Origin: CAVPDE01 sp963707125
Lineage (GTDB): Bacteria > Desulfobacterota > DSM-4660 > Desulfatiglandales > HGW-15
DNA length: 64,000 nucleotides
Assembly: GCA_963707125.1 (NCBI GenBank)
Contig: CAVPOU010000004.1
Coordinates: forward strand, 372,001-436,000
Direction of reading: 5' to 3'
Positions 1-9,181 of this stretch are shown here, in pieces (the stretch's first letter is position 1; every line of letters begins with the position of its first letter). Below the pieces are notes generated by a model. The model did no database searches. It was not told the DNA's origin and worked only from the letters and a program-made list of their open reading frames with translations. The translations under genes were made by a program, and so were the position numbers.

Positions 1-27
1 GTGTTGATCGTAGACGGAGGCTTCACT

Positions 28-849
28 ATGGCTAACGCCAAAGACCTACGCGGGGGTGAGACTGTACTCAAGCTTGAGAATATTCACATGTACTTTGGCA
101 GAGTTGCAGCCCTCGCCGGCGTTGACCTGGAAGTCAAGAAGGGAGAGATCCACTCCATCATCGGCCCGAATGGCGCCGGCAAGACCGTCATGATGAACTG
201 CATCAACGGTCTCTACAAACCCCAGAGAGGCCGGATCACTTACAAGGGTCAAGACATCACCGCCCGGAGACCGCATGAGCGCGCATGTCTCGGGATATCC
301 CGGACCTTCCAGAAGATTGAGTTGTTCGGGGGCATGACGGTTCTTGACAACATCCGTCTGGGGCGACACATCCACCTGAAATCCGGCATCCTGAGCGGCT
401 CCATCTATGTGGGGAAAACAAAGCAGGAGGAGTTGGAGACCCGGAAGTTTATCGAAGAAGAAATCATCGATCTCCTGGAGATCGAGAGCATCCGGGACCA
501 CACCGTTCACATGCTCCCTTACGGGCTTCAGAAACGCGTGGAACTGGGCAGGGCGCTTGCGCTCAACCCTGATCTGCTTCTTCTTGACGAACCCCTGGCC
601 GGCCTCAACCTGGAAGAGGTTGAAGATATGGCTCGCTTCATCCTGGACATCAATGAAGAGGAAAGGTGGAAGGTCACCTGCATTCTGGTCGAGCACGACA
701 TGGGCGTGGTCATGGATATTTCCCACCGGGTCTTTGTCTTGAATTTCGGCAACAAGATTATGGACGGCACTCCGAATGAGGTTCAGACCAATCCTGAGGT
801 GATCAAAGCCTATTTAGGCGAAGAGGATCTCTACGCGACAAGGAGGTAG
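28..849 (+). CDS. livG: Branched-chain amino acid-type ABC transporter, ATP-binding protein LivG
   Basis: One of two cytoplasmic ATPases powering a Liv-type (HAAT family) importer whose other parts follow up to about 7.1 kb. Walker A GPNGAGKT lies at about residues 46-53, the LivG-style signature LPYGLQKRVE at about 163-172, Walker B LLLLDEP at about 182-188, and the H-loop in LVEHDMGVV. The protein is 273 aa from the ATG at 28, which has GGAGG 7 nt upstream. An in-frame GTG at position 1 would add nine residues with no visible ribosome binding site. The gene is followed within 8 nt by the acyl-CoA ligase gene, so transport and CoA activation are probably co-expressed. Liv systems next to CoA ligases often carry aromatic or fatty acids rather than amino acids, so the substrate is uncertain. 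Confidence 0.93.
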   Translation: MANAKDLRGGETVLKLENIHMYFGRVAALAGVDLEVKKGEIHSIIGPNGAGKTVMMNCINGLYKPQRGRITYKGQDITARRPHERACLGISRTFQKIELFGGMTVLDNIRLGRHIHLKSGILSGSIYVGKTKQEELETRKFIEEEIIDLLEIESIRDHTVHMLPYGLQKRVELGRALALNPDLLLLDEPLAGLNLEEVEDMARFILDINEEERWKVTCILVEHDMGVVMDISHRVFVLNFGNKIMDGTPNEVQTNPEVIKAYLGEEDLYATRR

Positions 850-857
850 GGGCGACA

Positions 858-2781
858 ATGAGTGGATCTCCCATTGAGATGACCAAAGACCTCACGATCC
901 CAAAGCTGTTCCTTTCCCAGTGCAAGCGATACGGAACTACGAAGGTGGCCATGAGGGAAAAAGAGTTCGGTATCTGGCGCCCCTACACATGGCAGGACTA
1001 TTACGACAACGTGAAATCCCTCTGTCTCGGTATGGTCGCCCTGGGTCTGAAGAAGGGGGACAAGGTCGCCATGATCGGGGACAACCGGCCTGAAGGACTC
1101 TGGACTGAGATGGCCGCCATCTGCGCAGGCGGCATCGGGGTTTGGCTCTTCCAGGACTGCATGATGGAAGAGGTGAAATACATCATTGATCACTCGGATG
1201 CCAAATTCTTCGTCGGTGAAACTCAGGAAGAAGTGGACAAGGCCCTTGCCATCAAGGGCGATTGCCCTAAGCTTGAAAAAATCATCTGGGATGATCCCAA
1301 GGGCATGAGAAACTACCAGCAGGATTTCCTGATCAGTCTCAAGAAGGTGCAGGAGATCGGGCCGGTGGATGGACAAACAAGAGCCGGGGCTTTTCGAGAA
1401 TCTGATCAACCAGGGCCACGGGGACGACATCTGTCTCCTCTTCTACACCTCCGGAACAACCGCTCTGCCCAAGGGCGCTCTGCTGAGTCACTGGAATATG
1501 CTGACCATGGGCCGGAACCTGATGGCCGTGGACCCATGCTACGATACGGACGATTTCGTTTCCTACCTCCCCTTTGCCTGGATTGGAGAGCAGATGATGT
1601 CCATCTCCTGCGGTCTTCAGGTGGGATACACTTTGAATTTTCCTGAAGAACCGACTACCGCCAAAGAAGACATCCGCCAGATCGGCCCTCATGTGATGTT
1701 TGCTCCCCCCAGGCTCTACGAAGGCATGACCCGGCAGGTCCAGGTGAAATACATCGACTCCTCCTGGATCAAACGCAAGATTTACGAGTTTAGCACAAAG
1801 GCGGGTTACAAGGTCGCCGATCTCAAGTTCAAGAAAAAGCCTGTTCCGCTGGCGTGGCGGATCCTTCACTGGCTCGCGTACCTCCTCATGCAGAAAAAGC
1901 TTAAGGACCATCTCGGGATGTCGCGCCTCAGGCACGCGTACACGGGCGGGGCAGCGATGGGGCCGGACCATTTTCGCTTTTTTCATGCCCTTGGCGTGAA
2001 TCTGAAGCAAATCTATGGCCAGACGGAAATTGCCGGAATCTCGATTGTCCACCGGGACGGCGACGTCAAGTTCGACACCGTTGGAACGCCGATTCCCGAA
2101 ACCGAAATTCGAATCACCGAGGAGGGCGAAATCCTCTCCAAGAGTCCTTCGGTTTTTCAGGGCTACTACAAGAACGAGGAGGCCACAAAGAAAACCCTGG
2201 TCGATGGGTGGCTCTATTCCGGCGACCGGGGTTTCATTGACGAAGACGGGCACCTCGTCGTCTTTGACCGGTCCAAAGACGTCATGACCCTGCGGGATGG
2301 AAGGCCCTTCTCTCCCCAGTATCTCGAAACCCGACTCAAGTTCAGCCCCTTTATCCAGGAGGTCTGGGTGATCGGCGACAAGAGGCCTTATATCGCTGCC
2401 GTTATGTGTATCGATTATGCGGTCGTGGGCAAGTGGGCGGATGAACGCAAAATCAATTACACCAGTTATCAGGAACTGTCCCAGAAACCCGAGGTCTATG
2501 ACCTGGTCCAGAAGCAGATTGAGGAGTCGAACAAGGATCTCCCGGAACCCGCCAGGATTCAACGCTTTGTCAATCTCTACAAGATCTTTGACGCCGACGA
2601 TGAAGAACTCACACGGACCAGCAAGCTACGGAGAGCCTTCGTAGAGAACAGGTACAAGGACATTGTGAGCGGGCTGTACTCGGAAGGGGACGTGGTTCAC
2701 ATGGACACGACCATCACTTACGAGGATGGCCGTGAGCAGCGCATTAGACTGGATCTCCGCATCAGGAACGTCCATCTTTAG
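858..2781 (+). CDS. AMP-forming acyl-CoA synthetase, FadD/long-chain type (frameshifted near 1366)
   Basis: Adenylate-forming ligase converting a carboxylic acid, ATP and CoA into acyl-CoA, AMP and PPi. The N-terminal part reads in one frame to about 1365. The continuation, starting just before the P-loop-like motif YTSGTTALPKG, lies in the next frame and runs to the stop at 2781. One extra base around 1360-1370 explains this; removing it gives about 640 aa, normal for the long-chain acyl-CoA synthetase branch. The adenylation motif IYGQTE and the hinge/acceptor region YSGDRGFIDEDGHLVVFDR are intact, so sequence error is likelier than decay. The start ATG at 858 has AGGAGG 11 nt upstream, at the end of livG. 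It sits inside the Liv importer operon, implying that it activates the imported acid. The acyl substrate cannot be read from sequence. Confidence 0.85.
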
Positions 2782-2794
2782 GAGGTGAGCCCCC

Positions 2795-3680
2795 ATGGAG
2801 CTCTTTTTGATGTCGTTGATTACAGGGATTCTCGTTGGCGGCATTTACGCCTTGGTCGCCCTTGGCTGGGTTCTCATCTACAAATGTTCCGGGGTTTTGA
2901 ATCTGGCCATGGGTGAACTGACCCTCATCGGCGCCTACGTGACTCTGACCTTTTACCAGGCGGGGGTCCCCTTCATTCTTGCCGTGGTCTGCACTCTCCT
3001 CATCGGCATTGTGCTGGGCTTCCTGACCGAGAGAATTTTCCTGGACAAGCTGATTGGAGAGCCCATCCTCGCCGTCATCATGGTCACGGTCGGGCTTTCC
3101 TTCTTTTTTAAAGGAATCGTCGAGTTTATATGGAGCACGGACACGAAGGTATTTGACCCTCCTATTTTTCACCTCAAACCGATCGAGCTCGGTTTCCTCA
3201 GGCTCTCTCCTGTCTATCTCTGGTCTTTTGTGCTGGCTATCGTCCTGCTGATCATTTTTGTCTGTTTTTTCAAATATACCCGCTGGGGGTTATCCATGCA
3301 GGCCACCGCCGATGATGAAACCGCGGCGCTCTCCCTGGGAGTGAGTGCCCGTTTTGTCTATGCAGCCGCATGGGCCATTGCTTTCATGAGCGCCGGCGTG
3401 GGCGGTGCTCTTCTCGGGAATATCAACGGGATCAACATATCCATCGGTTACCTGGGTCTCCTCGTTCTTCCGGCCGTGGTGCTGGGAGGCCTGAATTCCG
3501 TTCCCGGCGCGATTGTGGGTGGAATCATCATCGGGGTCCTTCAGAACCTCTCCGGGGCCTATCTGGACCAGTATTTTCCCGGGAGGAGTCAAAGAGATTG
3601 TTCCCTTTGCGTTTATGGCCGTGTTCCTGCTCTTCAAGCCCTATGGCTTGTGGGGCTGGGAGCGGATTGAGAGAGTATAG
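2795..3680 (+). CDS. livH: Branched-chain amino acid-type ABC transporter permease LivH (frameshifted near 3581)
   Basis: Inner-membrane permease with the typical LivH beginning (IYALVALGWVLIYKCSGVLNLAMGE) and multiple hydrophobic helices. The frame changes at the CCCGGG run around 3578-3583. The upstream frame would end at 3670 with a nonsense tail, while the +1 frame gives the expected terminus (VPFAFMAVFLLFKPYGLWG) and stops at 3680. Removing one base restores about 294 aa, a normal family length. The ATG at 2795 follows AGGAGG by about 11 nt, and the ligase ends 13 nt upstream, so it belongs to the same operon. A single-base sequence error at the C/G run is the simplest explanation. Confidence 0.87.
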
Positions 3681-3695
3681 GGGGAGGTTTTTCTC

Positions 3696-4796
3696 ATGTC
3701 CAGCGTTTGGCTGCCATGCGGTGACTATCATCAGTACTATCAGGAAGATCAGGGGTGGTGGCAAAGCACATTCATCAAAATGAAGATGATTCTGCTCCTC
3801 CTGATCGTTTTTGTGGGCATCCCCCTGCTCCTGCCCGGCTACTACTTAAGTGTCGCTACCATGGTCGGGTACACAGCGATGGGGGCTCTCGGGGTGCAAC
3901 TCCTTATCGGATATACCGGCCTGGTGACCCTGGGCCATGCGGCCTTCATTGCTGTCGGTGCCTATACAAGCACTCTCCTGGTCTTGCAGTTTCCATGGCC
4001 CTGGTTTTTCACCGAGTGGGGTCTCGCTTACCCCCTCAGCATCCTTGTCGCAGGCATCGCGGCCGGTCTTTGGAGTGTTCTGTTTGGACTGCCCTCCGCC
4101 AGAGTGAAAGGGTTTTACCTGATTCTCACCACCATGGCGGCCCAGTTCATTACCGTGGATTTCTTCCTGACCCAGTACGTGAGCCAAATTGGAGGAAGAG
4201 GACAGGCTTTCTCACTGCCCCCCGGCACGATCAAGATCGGGCCCTGGGTTATTGATAACGAGATCAAGGTCTACTATCTCATGGCCTTCCTCACGACCTT
4301 GATCGTTATCGTCTTTGCTAATCTTCTCCGGTCCAAACCAGGGCGGGCTTGGGTCGCGATTCGAGACAATGATATCGCAGCCGAAGCCCTGGGGATCAAC
4401 ATCGTCCGGTACAAACTCCTTGCTTTCTTCGTGGCAGGTTTTTTCGCCGGAATCGCAGGAGCTTTCTGGGTCAGCAACACCGCCGCTCTCAGCCCGGAGC
4501 ACTTTCCATGGTTCTGGTCCCTGTGGCTGGTCGGCGTGATTCTCATCGGAGGGGTAGGGTCCATCCATGGCGCCTTATTTGGATCGATTTTCATGGTCCT
4601 GGTCATGGAGGGCCTGCAGTGGGTGGTGATTCCCCTGTCGGCCTACTACCCTAAACTGCTGTTCGATTTTGCCTATATAAAGGATTCGGCCTTTGGTCTT
4701 GCGATCTGCGCCTTCTTGATTTACGAGCCCAACGGTCTCTCTTACCGCTGGTGGCAGATCAAGAACTATTTTAATCTCTGGCCATTTTCTTATTGA
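3696..4796 (+). CDS. livM: Branched-chain amino acid-type ABC transporter permease LivM
   Basis: Second inner-membrane permease of the Liv importer, 366 aa, with about eight to nine hydrophobic segments. The family landmarks are present: GYTGLVTLGHAAFIAVGAYTS in the N-terminal third, and the EAA-like cytoplasmic loop RAWVAIRDNDIAAEALGIN followed by YKLLAFFVAGFFAGIAGAF. The ATG at 3696 lies 8 nt after GGGGGAGG and 15 nt after the repaired livH stop. It would heterodimerise with LivH and be driven by LivG and LivF. About 40 N-terminal residues before the first strong helix are longer than usual, so a start at a later Met (for example MKMILLLLIV) is possible. Confidence 0.93.
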   Translation: MSSVWLPCGDYHQYYQEDQGWWQSTFIKMKMILLLLIVFVGIPLLLPGYYLSVATMVGYTAMGALGVQLLIGYTGLVTLGHAAFIAVGAYTSTLLVLQFPWPWFFTEWGLAYPLSILVAGIAAGLWSVLFGLPSARVKGFYLILTTMAAQFITVDFFLTQYVSQIGGRGQAFSLPPGTIKIGPWVIDNEIKVYYLMAFLTTLIVIVFANLLRSKPGRAWVAIRDNDIAAEALGINIVRYKLLAFFVAGFFAGIAGAFWVSNTAALSPEHFPWFWSLWLVGVILIGGVGSIHGALFGSIFMVLVMEGLQWVVIPLSAYYPKLLFDFAYIKDSAFGLAICAFLIYEPNGLSYRWWQIKNYFNLWPFSY

Positions 4797-4797
4797 T

Positions 4798-4915
4798 ACA
4801 AACGCATTTGTTCTTTTGACATATATGAGTTCCCCCTCACCCCGCCCTCTCCCCCAAGCTGGGGGAGAGGGTAAGGGTGAGGGGGCTGGAAGACGAAAAC
4901 TCAAATGCGTTTGCT
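4798..4915. repeat. Compound palindromic REP-like repeat, family A
   Basis: A core hairpin at 4832-4885 (CCCCCTCACC... mirrored by ...GGGTGAGGGGG around an AAGCT centre) is enclosed by an outer inverted repeat, CAAACGCATTTG at about 4800-4811 and CAAATGCGTTTG at about 4903-4914. A homologous copy in inverted orientation lies at 14994-15116, and core-only relatives are at 8836-8890 and 59826-59878. It lies between livM and the binding-protein gene, where an mRNA hairpin could set differential expression. Confidence 0.85.
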
Positions 4916-4999
4916 ACGGAAAGGAGGTGAAGAGGCGTCCGTACATATTGCGGCAAAAGTGGAGTCAATCGTTTAATCACTTTTGAAGGGGGAAAACAC

Positions 5000-6241
5000 A
5001 TGAAGAAGATGCATCGACAGGTATTCATTTCAATCCTAACCTTGGCGTTGGTGACTGCTTTTTCCGGCGTCGCAGCGGCTGCCGATATCCCGATCGGGGG
5101 CATCATGGATACGACAGGAGCCACATCGGATGTCGGGAAAGACTACGCCATCGGGATGGAAGAAGCCATCAAGTACATCAATGATCAGGGAGGGGTCAAC
5201 GGCAAAAGGATTAAGTACACGTGGTTTGACTACGGTTACCGGATCCCTGAGGCCATCACCAAGTACAATCTCCTGAAAAGGCTGGGAGTCGTGGCCATCA
5301 TGGGGTGGGGCACCGGCGACACAGAGGCCCTTTCTCCAACGGTCAACAAGGATCAAATGCCCTATGTGTCCGCTTCCTACTCCGCTCACCTGACGGACCC
5401 GAAGAAAACGCCTTTCAATCTGTTCTTCTCCTCGGATTACTCCACCAACGCCAGGGCCTGCCTCACTGCCTGGTTCGACAAGAAGTGGCCCACCAAATCG
5501 GATTATAACAAAAGAAAACCTCGCTTGGCCTGCTCCTACATGTTCGCCTCGCCTTATGCCAGTGCTCCTATCAAGGCGATCAAAGATCACGCGGCCCTTC
5601 TTGGATTTGAAGTTGGGGACGATCAGGACGTTTCTCTGTTCGCGCTGGATACGAAGAGCCAGATCATGGCCTTCAAGAAGTTCGAGCCGGATGTGATCTG
5701 GCACGGCAACACGACCATGTCGGTTTCCGCCACCATCCGGGACGCTTTTGCCCTGGGCCTCAAGGCCGATCACATCATCAACAACTGGGGATTTGATGAA
5801 AACCTGCCGAGACTGGCCGGTGAAGCTTCGGAAGGCGCTATCGGTGCCACCCCCTGTGCATTCTTCGGCCAGCCCTACAAGAACATGGACATTGTCGTGG
5901 CCTCCGCAAAGAAGTTTAGCCCTGCGGTCCCACAGGAGAAGAGGTTGATCCGAACCGTTCAGGCCTGGGGCAACGCGCTGGTGCTCTGGGAAGCCATGAA
6001 GAGGGCTGACAAGGCAGGGGATTTGACGGGCCCGGGGATCATGAAAATGGGTTTCCGAACCCTGTCGAACTTTGACATCGGTCTCGGTGCATCTCCGATT
6101 ACCTTTACGCCCACCGATCACAGGCCGGCCACGGGATGTCTGGTACAGGAATGGAAGGGTGGAAAATTTCAGACAGTCTCTCACGTGGACCTGAAACAGC
6201 GCTGGCCTGACAAGTGGGAAAAAGATTGGCTCGGCTGGTAA
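5000..6241 (+). CDS. livK: Periplasmic substrate-binding protein of Liv-type ABC importer (Peripla_BP_6)
   Basis: Type I periplasmic binding protein, 413 aa, that captures the substrate for the LivHM/LivGF importer. A Sec signal peptide is clear: MKKMHRQ, a hydrophobic stretch, and a cleavage site after GVAAAA. The mature protein opens with IPIGGIMDTTGATSDVGKDYAIGMEEAIKYIN, the usual first lobe of this family, and later has the VNKDQMPYVSASYSAHLTDP region that lines the ligand cleft. The ATG at 5000 has AGGGGG 8 nt upstream. The family binds amino acids, aromatic acids, amides or urea; which of these applies here is not determinable by eye. It differs from livG/H/M in following a REP hairpin, a common arrangement for boosting binding-protein dose. 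Confidence 0.92.
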   Translation: MKKMHRQVFISILTLALVTAFSGVAAAADIPIGGIMDTTGATSDVGKDYAIGMEEAIKYINDQGGVNGKRIKYTWFDYGYRIPEAITKYNLLKRLGVVAIMGWGTGDTEALSPTVNKDQMPYVSASYSAHLTDPKKTPFNLFFSSDYSTNARACLTAWFDKKWPTKSDYNKRKPRLACSYMFASPYASAPIKAIKDHAALLGFEVGDDQDVSLFALDTKSQIMAFKKFEPDVIWHGNTTMSVSATIRDAFALGLKADHIINNWGFDENLPRLAGEASEGAIGATPCAFFGQPYKNMDIVVASAKKFSPAVPQEKRLIRTVQAWGNALVLWEAMKRADKAGDLTGPGIMKMGFRTLSNFDIGLGASPITFTPTDHRPATGCLVQEWKGGKFQTVSHVDLKQRWPDKWEKDWLGW

Positions 6242-6291
6242 CAGCTCTCAACTAGTTCGGTTTAAACTCTAACCCTCAGGAGGTTAGGCCA

Positions 6292-7101
6292 TTGGAAGCG
6301 GTAGAAAAAATCCTCAAGATCAGCAATATCGAGGTCAAGTACCACGAGGTCATCCTGGTCCTCAAAGGGGTTTCCATCGAGGTGCCAAGAGGAGGCATCG
6401 TCGCCCTTCTCGGCGCCAACGGGGCAGGCAAGAGCACGACCCTCAAGGCCGTCTCAGGTCTGTTGAACACCGAGGATGGTGAAGTCACGGACGGGGCCAT
6501 TGAGTATGAAGGCCGACGCATTCACCACGATAATGCCGCAAATATCGCCAGGATGGGAATCGTTCAGGTCATTGAAGGAAGACGAGTCTTCGAGCATCTC
6601 ACGGTGGAAGAAAATCTCAAGGTGGGCGCTCACCTCAGGAAGACCGGTTCCGTTCGCGAGAAGCTCGAACTCGTATATCACTACTTCCCTCGTTTGCGAG
6701 AAAAACGCAATGAAACAGCGGGATTCGTAAGCGGCGGGGAGCAGCAAATGACCGTGGTCGGAAGGGCGTTGATGACAGAGCCAAAGCTGGTGTTGCTCGA
6801 TGAGCCTTCTATGGGACTTGCGCCCAAGCTCATCCACGAGATCTTCCGGATCATCACCCAGTTGAACAAGGAGCAGCGCATCTCCATTCTTCTGGTGGAG
6901 CAGAACGCCAAGCTGGCTCTGAACGTGGCGCCCCACGCCTATGTCATGGAGACCGGACGAATCGTGATGGACGACAGCTCCGAGAAGTTGGCGCAGAACG
7001 AGGATATCAAGGACTTCTATCTTGGCTTGACCGACAAGGGCGGTAAAAAGAGTTTTCGTGACGTGAAGCACTACAAGCGCAGAAAACGATGGCTTGCCTG
7101 A
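6292..7101 (+). CDS. livF: Branched-chain amino acid-type ABC transporter, ATP-binding protein LivF
   Basis: Second ATPase of the Liv importer, 269 aa. Walker A GANGAGKST spans residues 41-49, signature SGGEQQ about 147-152, Walker B LVLLDEP about 167-173, and the H-loop is in LLVEQNAKLAL. The start is a TTG at 6292, supported by AGGAGG 8 nt upstream; no ATG is suitably placed. The C-terminus carries a short basic extension (KKSFRDVKHYKRRKRWLA) beyond the usual 235-240 aa length. Such extensions occur in several Liv systems linked to CoA ligases, but I cannot assign a role. Confidence 0.92.
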   Translation: MEAVEKILKISNIEVKYHEVILVLKGVSIEVPRGGIVALLGANGAGKSTTLKAVSGLLNTEDGEVTDGAIEYEGRRIHHDNAANIARMGIVQVIEGRRVFEHLTVEENLKVGAHLRKTGSVREKLELVYHYFPRLREKRNETAGFVSGGEQQMTVVGRALMTEPKLVLLDEPSMGLAPKLIHEIFRIITQLNKEQRISILLVEQNAKLALNVAPHAYVMETGRIVMDDSSEKLAQNEDIKDFYLGLTDKGGKKSFRDVKHYKRRKRWLA

Positions 7102-7156
7102 GAGGTTTGCTGCGCTTCAGGATAAACGCTTTTCTATCCCCAAAGGGAGGTTCGTA

Positions 7157-7753
7157 ATGAAGAAAAGACTGGCATTGTTCATAGCGTTGGTTTTCTTGAT
7201 GGGAGTGATATTTGTATCCTGCGCAGGCATGGAGGCCAAACCTTCGGCTGCGGATTTCAAGACCCCGGTGATCAAAGGGGTATACTACGAAGTCACACAG
7301 TATGACGGCTTCTGGCATTATGATGCCAAGGCAGAACCTGTGCAGGGGACCAAGGGCGCGCACGGTGCGTTTCTGCCACTCAGTTTCCTGCTCAGCGTGA
7401 CCAACCCCAACTCCTTCCCGGTCCTTCTGGAGGGTGTGACCTTTACGGTGGCCTTTGACGAGGTGTTCGAGCTCTACTCGGGCAACAACAGCGACTCCTA
7501 CTGGATTCCGGCAGGCAAGACCAGCCACGTCCGTTTGAACACCGTGATCACCACCCAGTCTGCTTTCATGAGCGTTGGCGTCACCGGCGGATACGCTCTT
7601 AAAGCCAAGGGCTGGGGCCCCTGGGATGCGATCAAGCGATGGTGGGAAGGGGTTCCTATGATGAGTGTGCCTGTCACGCTCAAGGAAGCCAATTTCACCT
7701 TTATAGCGGACGGTATCACCAAGGTGGTGCCCTTTCAGGTGACTTTTAAGTAG
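7157..7753 (+). CDS. LEA14-like (LEA type 2 / WHy domain) lipoprotein
   Basis: Predicted lipoprotein of 198 aa. MKKR plus a hydrophobic run ends in the lipobox-like FVSC (Cys22), so it should be membrane-anchored in the envelope. The central part (SVTNPNSFPVLLEGVTFTVAFD) followed by an IPAGKTSHVRL strand matches the LEA14/WHy beta-sandwich pattern of the NPN motif and alternating strands. The ATG at 7157 has GGAGG 6 nt upstream; an upstream in-frame ATG at 7094 would bury the signal peptide. It is the last gene of the Liv operon, directly followed by a strong terminator. Bacterial LEA14 lipoproteins have no settled function; desiccation or stress roles are only by analogy to plant proteins. 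Confidence 0.8.
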   Translation: MKKRLALFIALVFLMGVIFVSCAGMEAKPSAADFKTPVIKGVYYEVTQYDGFWHYDAKAEPVQGTKGAHGAFLPLSFLLSVTNPNSFPVLLEGVTFTVAFDEVFELYSGNNSDSYWIPAGKTSHVRLNTVITTQSAFMSVGVTGGYALKAKGWGPWDAIKRWWEGVPMMSVPVTLKEANFTFIADGITKVVPFQVTFK

Positions 7754-7768
7754 GTTTTCACGCCTCTT

Positions 7769-7806
7769 GCCCTTTGTCACGGGCTCGTGGCAAAGGGCTT
7801 TTTTTT
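7769..7806 (+). terminator. Rho-independent terminator ending the liv operon
   Basis: A 13-bp stem (GCCCTTTGTCACG pairing with CGTGGCAAAGGGC, with one G-U pair) has a 4-nt GGCT loop and is followed by eight T residues at 7799-7806. It begins 16 nt after the lipoprotein stop, and the recO start codon follows it immediately. Confidence 0.92.
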
Positions 7807-7809
7807 GTG

Positions 7810-8559
7810 ATGAACACTCAGATTTCACCAGCCATCATCATGCGTGTCAAGGAGATCGGAGAATCGGATCTCCTGGTCATCTTCCTGTCCCGGGACAAAG
7901 GGCTTCTTCGAGGGGTGGCCAAGGGGGCCAGGCGAAGCTTCAAGCGTTTTGTGAATTGCTTTGAAACCTTTTCCCTCGTCAATCTCGAATACGAGACTAG
8001 GGGAGAGGACAAGCCATGCTTTCTTCACTCTGGCAGACTCCAGCATGCCTTTCAGGGTCTGAGAGCGGATTTTACCGCTCTCAGTAGAGCCAGCTACATG
8101 ATCGAGCTCACGGAACTCCTTTTCCCCCCGGGAGTTTCAGAACCACGGATGTTCGATCTTCTCAAGGAGTCTCTCGATGCTCTCTCGGAAGGGGAGTGTT
8201 CGGCAAGGATTCCTTTTGCTTTTGAATTGCGGGCCTTGGCGTTAGGCGGATACAGGATCAATCTGGAGAAGTGTTGCCGCTGCGGGAGAACCTACAAGGG
8301 AGAGGGGCTTGCCGTCTTTATCCCTGAACGTGGAGCGGTAGCTTGTTTGAAGTGCCGGCAGCCATCGGCGATTCACCCGTCTATGGGGCCGGAAACGGTC
8401 AAAGCCCTTGCAAGACTCCAGACCGGGTCTCTCTGCGAATCCACACCTCAGGATCTCCCTGAAACCGTTCTCAAAGAGATTTCCGGCATCCTCAAGCTGC
8501 ACCGGGAACACCGGCTGGAGCAAAAGCTTCGAACCACGAAGTACATGGAAGAAGCGTAG
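7810..8559 (+). CDS. recO: DNA repair protein RecO
   Basis: Recombination mediator that helps load RecA with RecR, about 249 aa. The N-terminal OB-fold has the family pattern IIMRVKEIGESDLLVIFLSRDKGLLRGVAKGARR. The C-terminal helical domain holds the zinc-type cysteines CCRCG and CLKC. The ATG at 7810 is preferred although no Shine-Dalgarno is visible. The codon sits 3 nt after the T-tract of the liv terminator, and GTG at 7807 or an ATG at 7774 lying inside the terminator stem are the alternatives. Expression from a promoter inside the lipoprotein gene, or leaderless translation after read-through, are possible. Confidence 0.88.
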   Translation: MNTQISPAIIMRVKEIGESDLLVIFLSRDKGLLRGVAKGARRSFKRFVNCFETFSLVNLEYETRGEDKPCFLHSGRLQHAFQGLRADFTALSRASYMIELTELLFPPGVSEPRMFDLLKESLDALSEGECSARIPFAFELRALALGGYRINLEKCCRCGRTYKGEGLAVFIPERGAVACLKCRQPSAIHPSMGPETVKALARLQTGSLCESTPQDLPETVLKEISGILKLHREHRLEQKLRTTKYMEEA

Positions 8560-8564
8560 AGCGC

Positions 8565-8774
8565 TTATTTTGCTTCGAGCATCCTCAGAATCTCTGCGTT
8601 CAGCTCATCGCTGTCAAAAACAAAGGACACGGTTCCGTGGTCCACTTCGAAGGAGAGGAGTCTGCACTGGAAGTCACGCGCTACCGCTTCAAGGACTTTT
8701 CTGAATTTCTTCGCCTCTGGGTGATCCGAACTGTTCACCTCCTCAGGAAAAAGGTCTACTTCAAAGATTCCCAT
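8565..8774 (-). CDS. Conserved small acidic protein of unknown function (69 aa)
   Basis: A 69-residue acidic protein (MGIFEVDLFPEEVNSSDHPEA...) with a helix-strand-strand-helix look: HPEAKKFRKVLEAVARDF, then CRLLSFEVDHGTVSFVFDSD, then ELNAEILRMLEAK. It is convergent with recO, with stops 5 nt apart. On the minus strand AGGGA lies about 11 nt before the ATG. Codon usage and protein-like composition support a real gene, but I do not recognise the family. No signal peptide or membrane segment is present, so it is probably cytoplasmic. Confidence 0.65.
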   Translation of the reverse strand: MGIFEVDLFPEEVNSSDHPEAKKFRKVLEAVARDFQCRLLSFEVDHGTVSFVFDSDELNAEILRMLEAK

Positions 8775-8835
8775 GATGACTGTTCCCTACTTGTGCAATT
8801 ATGAAGGGTCCTATAGTCGTCCTGACACGCATGAG

Positions 8836-8890
8836 CCCCCTCACCCTGCCCTCTCCCCCAAACGTGGGGGAGAGGGTTGGGGTGAGGGGG
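8836..8890. repeat. REP-like palindrome, family A core
   Basis: Near-perfect hairpin CCCCCTCACCCTGCCC... mirrored by ...GGTTGGGGTGAGGGGG around CCAAACGTGG. Same core as the repeats at 4832, 15027 and 59826, without the outer inverted repeat seen at 4798 and 14994. Confidence 0.85.
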
Positions 8891-9029
8891 AGCAGACTGC
8901 CAATACTATTTCGAGACGATTTATAATCGGCAGAGCCCGCCGTGCGTCAGCACTTCTTGACATTATGCCTGCCGAATGATAATTTTCCAAGCTTCAAAAA
9001 TCACCTAACTTTGACGGGTCCGTAAAAAG

Positions 9030-9120
9030 CCCCGTTCACCCTTCGATACCTCAGGGCGAACGGATCAAGTGAACCGTAACTGTCTGATATTCCGCTCGTG
9101 GTGAGGTATCGAACCATGAA
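9030..9120. repeat. REP-like palindrome, family D (uninterrupted copy)
   Basis: The 12-bp inverted repeat TTCGATACCTCA (9042-9053) / TGAGGTATCGAA (9102-9113) has extended similarity on both arms (GTTCACC.. and ..GAACCATGAA). A second copy at 22921-23072 carries an extra hairpin inserted in one arm. The rest of 8891-9181 holds no supportable gene; it is the leader of glyQ. Confidence 0.8.
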
Positions 9121-9181
9121 TGGAATGGGGCGGGCGGGCTTTCTACAAACGCGTCAACCTTCAAGGGAGCATTGGAATTTT

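Noticed and set aside
1339..2562. Long minus-strand open frame (about 407 codons) opposite the acyl-CoA ligase
   Set aside because: It is the mirror of a well-conserved plus-strand coding region in high G+C codon context, and its translation has no family resemblance. Similar antisense frames at 5036-6184, 32190-33224, 38296-39360, 42600-43592 and 44472-45464 are rejected for the same reason.
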